A stretch of 7,318 nucleotides of DNA, taken from contig QEUW01000384.1 of the NCBI GenBank assembly GCA_003577005.1, forward strand, positions 1 through 7,318, written 5' to 3'. This DNA comes from Chloroflexota bacterium. GTDB taxonomy: Bacteria > Chloroflexota > Anaerolineae > Caldilineales > Caldilineaceae. Shown here piece by piece: positions 6,611 through 7,318 of this stretch. Made by a program: the position numbers and the translations under genes. The notes under the pieces are model-generated. The model was not told the origin of the DNA. It ran no database searches and saw nothing but the letters and a program-made list of their open reading frames with translations. Every line of letters begins with the position of its first letter. The first letter of the stretch is position 1.

Positions 6611-7318
6611 ATGAACATCCTGATCAGCACAATCGGCTCACGCGGTGATATCCAGCCCTTTATTGCGTTGGGCAAAGGGTTAAAGGCAGCCGGGTATCGG
6701 GTCTCGATCTGCACTGCCGAAGGTTTTCAACCCTTTGTCGAGGAGCATGGGCTCGATTATGCCTACATGAACAACGGGATCCTCGAATTCATGCGGGCGC
6801 AAGAGGGACAGGCCGCCATCGAAGGTAGTGGCAATATGCTCGAACTGATCCGCACGGTCAAGCCGATCATGCGCCAGGCGATGGAGGATGAATGGCAGGC
6901 GGCGCAGATGTTCCGGCCTGACCTGATGATTTATCATCCCAAATCATTGGGGAGCTATCATATTGTCGAAAGGCTGAACATTCCAGCCTTCCTCTCACTG
7001 CCGTTGCCGTTTTATACGCCCACACAAGCGTTTCCGAATCCCTTTTTTGGCAACTTGAGGTTGGGTGGCTGGTTCAACCGGCTCAGTTATACGCCAATGG
7101 CTTGGTCCACGGCCATGTACGCCGGAGAGACCAACGATTTTCGGGTCAAGAGCCTGGGGCTGCCGCCCCGCTCTCGCTTTGCCAGCATGCTGGTAGATGC
7201 AAAGGGGGAGCCGGTGCCTGTGCTCTACCCCTACAGCCCTCACGTGCTGCCCGTCCCGGCGGACTTTCCGCCCCATGTGCATGTGACCGGCTACTGGTTT
7301 CTCGACCACGATGAGGGG
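6611..7318 (+). CDS. GT28/UGT-type glycosyltransferase (sterol glucosyltransferase-like), 3' part outside the window
   Basis: The frame is open from the ATG at 6611 to the window end (236 codons). AGGAG ends at 6603, seven bases before the start. The N-terminus MNILISTIGSRGDIQPFIAL, then GKGLKAAGYRVSICTAEGF, is the classic N-terminal Rossmann-type acceptor domain of GT28/UGT enzymes (Glyco_transf_28), nearest in style to sterol 3-beta-glucosyltransferases and the YjiC-like macrolide or flavonoid glycosyltransferases. Residues about 216-233 (YSPHVLPVPADFPPHVHV, then TGYW) match the linker that precedes the C-terminal nucleotide-sugar-binding domain in this family; that domain would lie beyond the edge. 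The protein is probably cytosolic or membrane-associated and transfers a hexose from a UDP- or TDP-sugar to a lipid or small molecule. The acceptor cannot be predicted. Control is likely through the palindromic operator upstream. Confidence 0.9.
   Translation, partial: MNILISTIGSRGDIQPFIALGKGLKAAGYRVSICTAEGFQPFVEEHGLDYAYMNNGILEFMRAQEGQAAIEGSGNMLELIRTVKPIMRQAMEDEWQAAQMFRPDLMIYHPKSLGSYHIVERLNIPAFLSLPLPFYTPTQAFPNPFFGNLRLGGWFNRLSYTPMAWSTAMYAGETNDFRVKSLGLPPRSRFASMLVDAKGEPVPVLYPYSPHVLPVPADFPPHVHVTGYWFLDHDEG

Overview
The window is a stretch of GC-rich bacterial chromosome. The gene set and the protein sequences (a MiaB with a long spacer, an E. coli-like MmuM, a short Rho, a lipoprotein sugar-binding protein, a GT28-type glycosyltransferase) together with many short tandem and inverted repeats look most like a member of the Chloroflexota (Anaerolineae/Caldilineae type). 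That placement is an impression from family resemblance, not a search result.

Layout. Positions 1-148 (minus) hold the first 49 codons of a sugar ABC-transporter permease. Next on the same strand is its substrate-binding lipoprotein (344-1831), whose frame breaks by one base near the 3' end; the lost C-terminus lies in another frame down to 255. A consensus sigma-A-type promoter (1933-1961) drives this transporter unit. Behind it, also on minus, is rho (1990-3111), which lacks the usual N-terminal domain. A divergent 631-bp gap (3112-3742) separates rho from miaB (3743-5335, plus). This gap holds two large hairpin repeats of one family, two mini-hairpins of another, and a strong miaB promoter. 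mmuM (5425-6420, minus) converges on miaB, with a third large hairpin between them that reaches into the end of mmuM. mmuM appears to be transcribed as a leaderless mRNA. Divergent from it, a glycosyltransferase (6611 to the window end, plus) has an extended -10 promoter overlapped by a perfect 11+11 bp palindrome of TetR-operator type.

The genes are mostly independent housekeeping units rather than a pathway: sugar uptake, transcription termination, tRNA 2-methylthiolation, methionine synthesis from homocysteine, and natural-product or lipid glycosylation. miaB and mmuM both touch S-adenosylmethionine metabolism, but they are convergent and need not be co-regulated.

The most unusual content is the repeat population. 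(1) A REPIN/MITE-like hairpin family shares a TCCGGGA-N3-GNCCGG arm in three full copies and one half copy. (2) Heptamer tandem repeats occur at three places. Two of them lie inside the reading frames of miaB and mmuM, where they are translated into the same peptide pattern, RDW-x-x-ETG. (3) Repeat material forms the last codons and stop of mmuM. No complete new defence or biosynthetic system is visible.
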